In this document: in pieces, positions 5,058 through 5,287 of the stretch | How positions within the stretch are numbered: the stretch's first letter is position 1 | Layout of the letters: each line of letters begins with the position of its first letter | DNA from: an uncultured Candidatus Saccharibacteria bacterium | Lineage (GTDB): Bacteria; Patescibacteria; Saccharimonadia; Saccharimonadales; UBA1547 | Length of the DNA: 5,287 nt | Assembly: GCA_946886635.1 (NCBI GenBank) | Contig: CAMPIW010000033.1 | Location: 1-5,287, forward strand | Direction: 5' to 3' | Notes under the pieces: generated by a model | Databases searched by the model: none | The model's input: only the letters and a program-made list of their open reading frames with translations | What the model was told of the DNA's origin: nothing | Program-made: the position numbers and the translations under genes

Positions 5058-5287
5058 ATGAACCCACTTTTTCTTGCCATTCGTGCCATAAGCTCAGAGT
5101 TTGCCAGACGAATTTATTTACCCCTTGTTTGGGTTGCTGGTAGTGTGCTTGCACTTGTCGTTATTATTGCATCGTGGCTCGTTACGATGTCAGCTTGGTG
5201 GTTGATTTTGCTCATCCCTGCTATTTTGATTTCAGTTGTATTTATTATCGTTGCCGTTATTGCTGGGCTTGCGATACGTATGCTCAG
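5058..5287 (+). CDS. Small membrane protein of unknown function (3' partial)
   Basis: Seventy-six full codons are visible and the frame is open at the right edge. The product starts MNPLFLAIRAISSEFARRIY and then has two long hydrophobic segments, about residues 21-44 and 48-73, separated by a very short turn (TMSAWW). This is a tight hairpin in the membrane, ending at a basic residue (Arg74). There is no cleavable signal peptide; the amphipathic first 20 residues probably stay in the cytoplasm. AGGAGG at 5045-5050, seven bases before the ATG, fixes the start. A TATACT box at 5033-5038 implies a leader of about 13 nt. It is divergent from the 307-residue gene and may be co-regulated with it. 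I have a faint impression that such proteins occur in Saccharibacteria, but cannot confirm it and assign no function. Confidence 0.85.
   Translation, partial: MNPLFLAIRAISSEFARRIYLPLVWVAGSVLALVVIIASWLVTMSAWWLILLIPAILISVVFIIVAVIAGLAIRML

Noticed and set aside
1..5287. Alternative genetic code with TGA read as Gly or Trp
   Set aside because: No gene needs an in-frame TGA, Trp is always TGG in the genes read, and the 307-residue gene ends naturally at TGA.

Overview
The window is a compact bacterial segment of short, mostly single-domain genes with small gaps, standard stop codons (TAA, TAG, TGA) and clear AAGGAGG-type ribosome binding sites. GC is about 37-45% in the lines I counted over the left three quarters and about 55% in the lines counted inside the unknown gene at 4062-4985. 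Small genes, low GC and many membrane or stress proteins would fit a Patescibacteria/Saccharibacteria-like genome, but this is a tentative guess: no rRNA or marker gene is present to test it.

Left part, plus strand (1-2441): the 3' end of a YihY/BrkB-family membrane protein that enters from outside the window. It is followed by three genes with 47-79 nt gaps: a half-length DUF6766 membrane protein, a very acidic 93-residue protein of unknown function, and a 300-residue short-chain dehydrogenase of the YghA/YhdF (general stress protein 39) type. A candidate -10 box sits before the DUF6766 gene, so these three may form one transcription unit.

Middle, minus strand (2471-3295): a flavodoxin/NADPH-dependent FMN reductase-like gene, followed 18 nt later by a 59-codon lysine-rich DUF6496-type gene. 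This pair converges on the dehydrogenase gene. Divergent from it, on the plus strand, is a 3-methyladenine (alkyladenine) DNA glycosylase gene. The two directions appear to be read from one mirror-symmetric promoter in which each -10 box lies inside the other's -35 box. On this reading the glycosylase message is leaderless and starts at the ATG at 3370.

Right part (3943-5287): a strong hairpin and a minus-strand terminator separate the glycosylase from a convergent, GC-richer 307-residue gene. That gene encodes one N-terminal membrane helix and an acidic cytoplasmic region with weak EF-hand-like segments. It diverges, over a second overlapping promoter with a 13-bp palindrome, from a two-helix membrane protein gene that runs off the right end.

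Taken together (inference), redox enzymes, DNA alkylation repair, envelope proteins and small charged proteins make this look like a stress-response neighbourhood. I see no mobile element, CRISPR array, tRNA, rRNA or phage gene.
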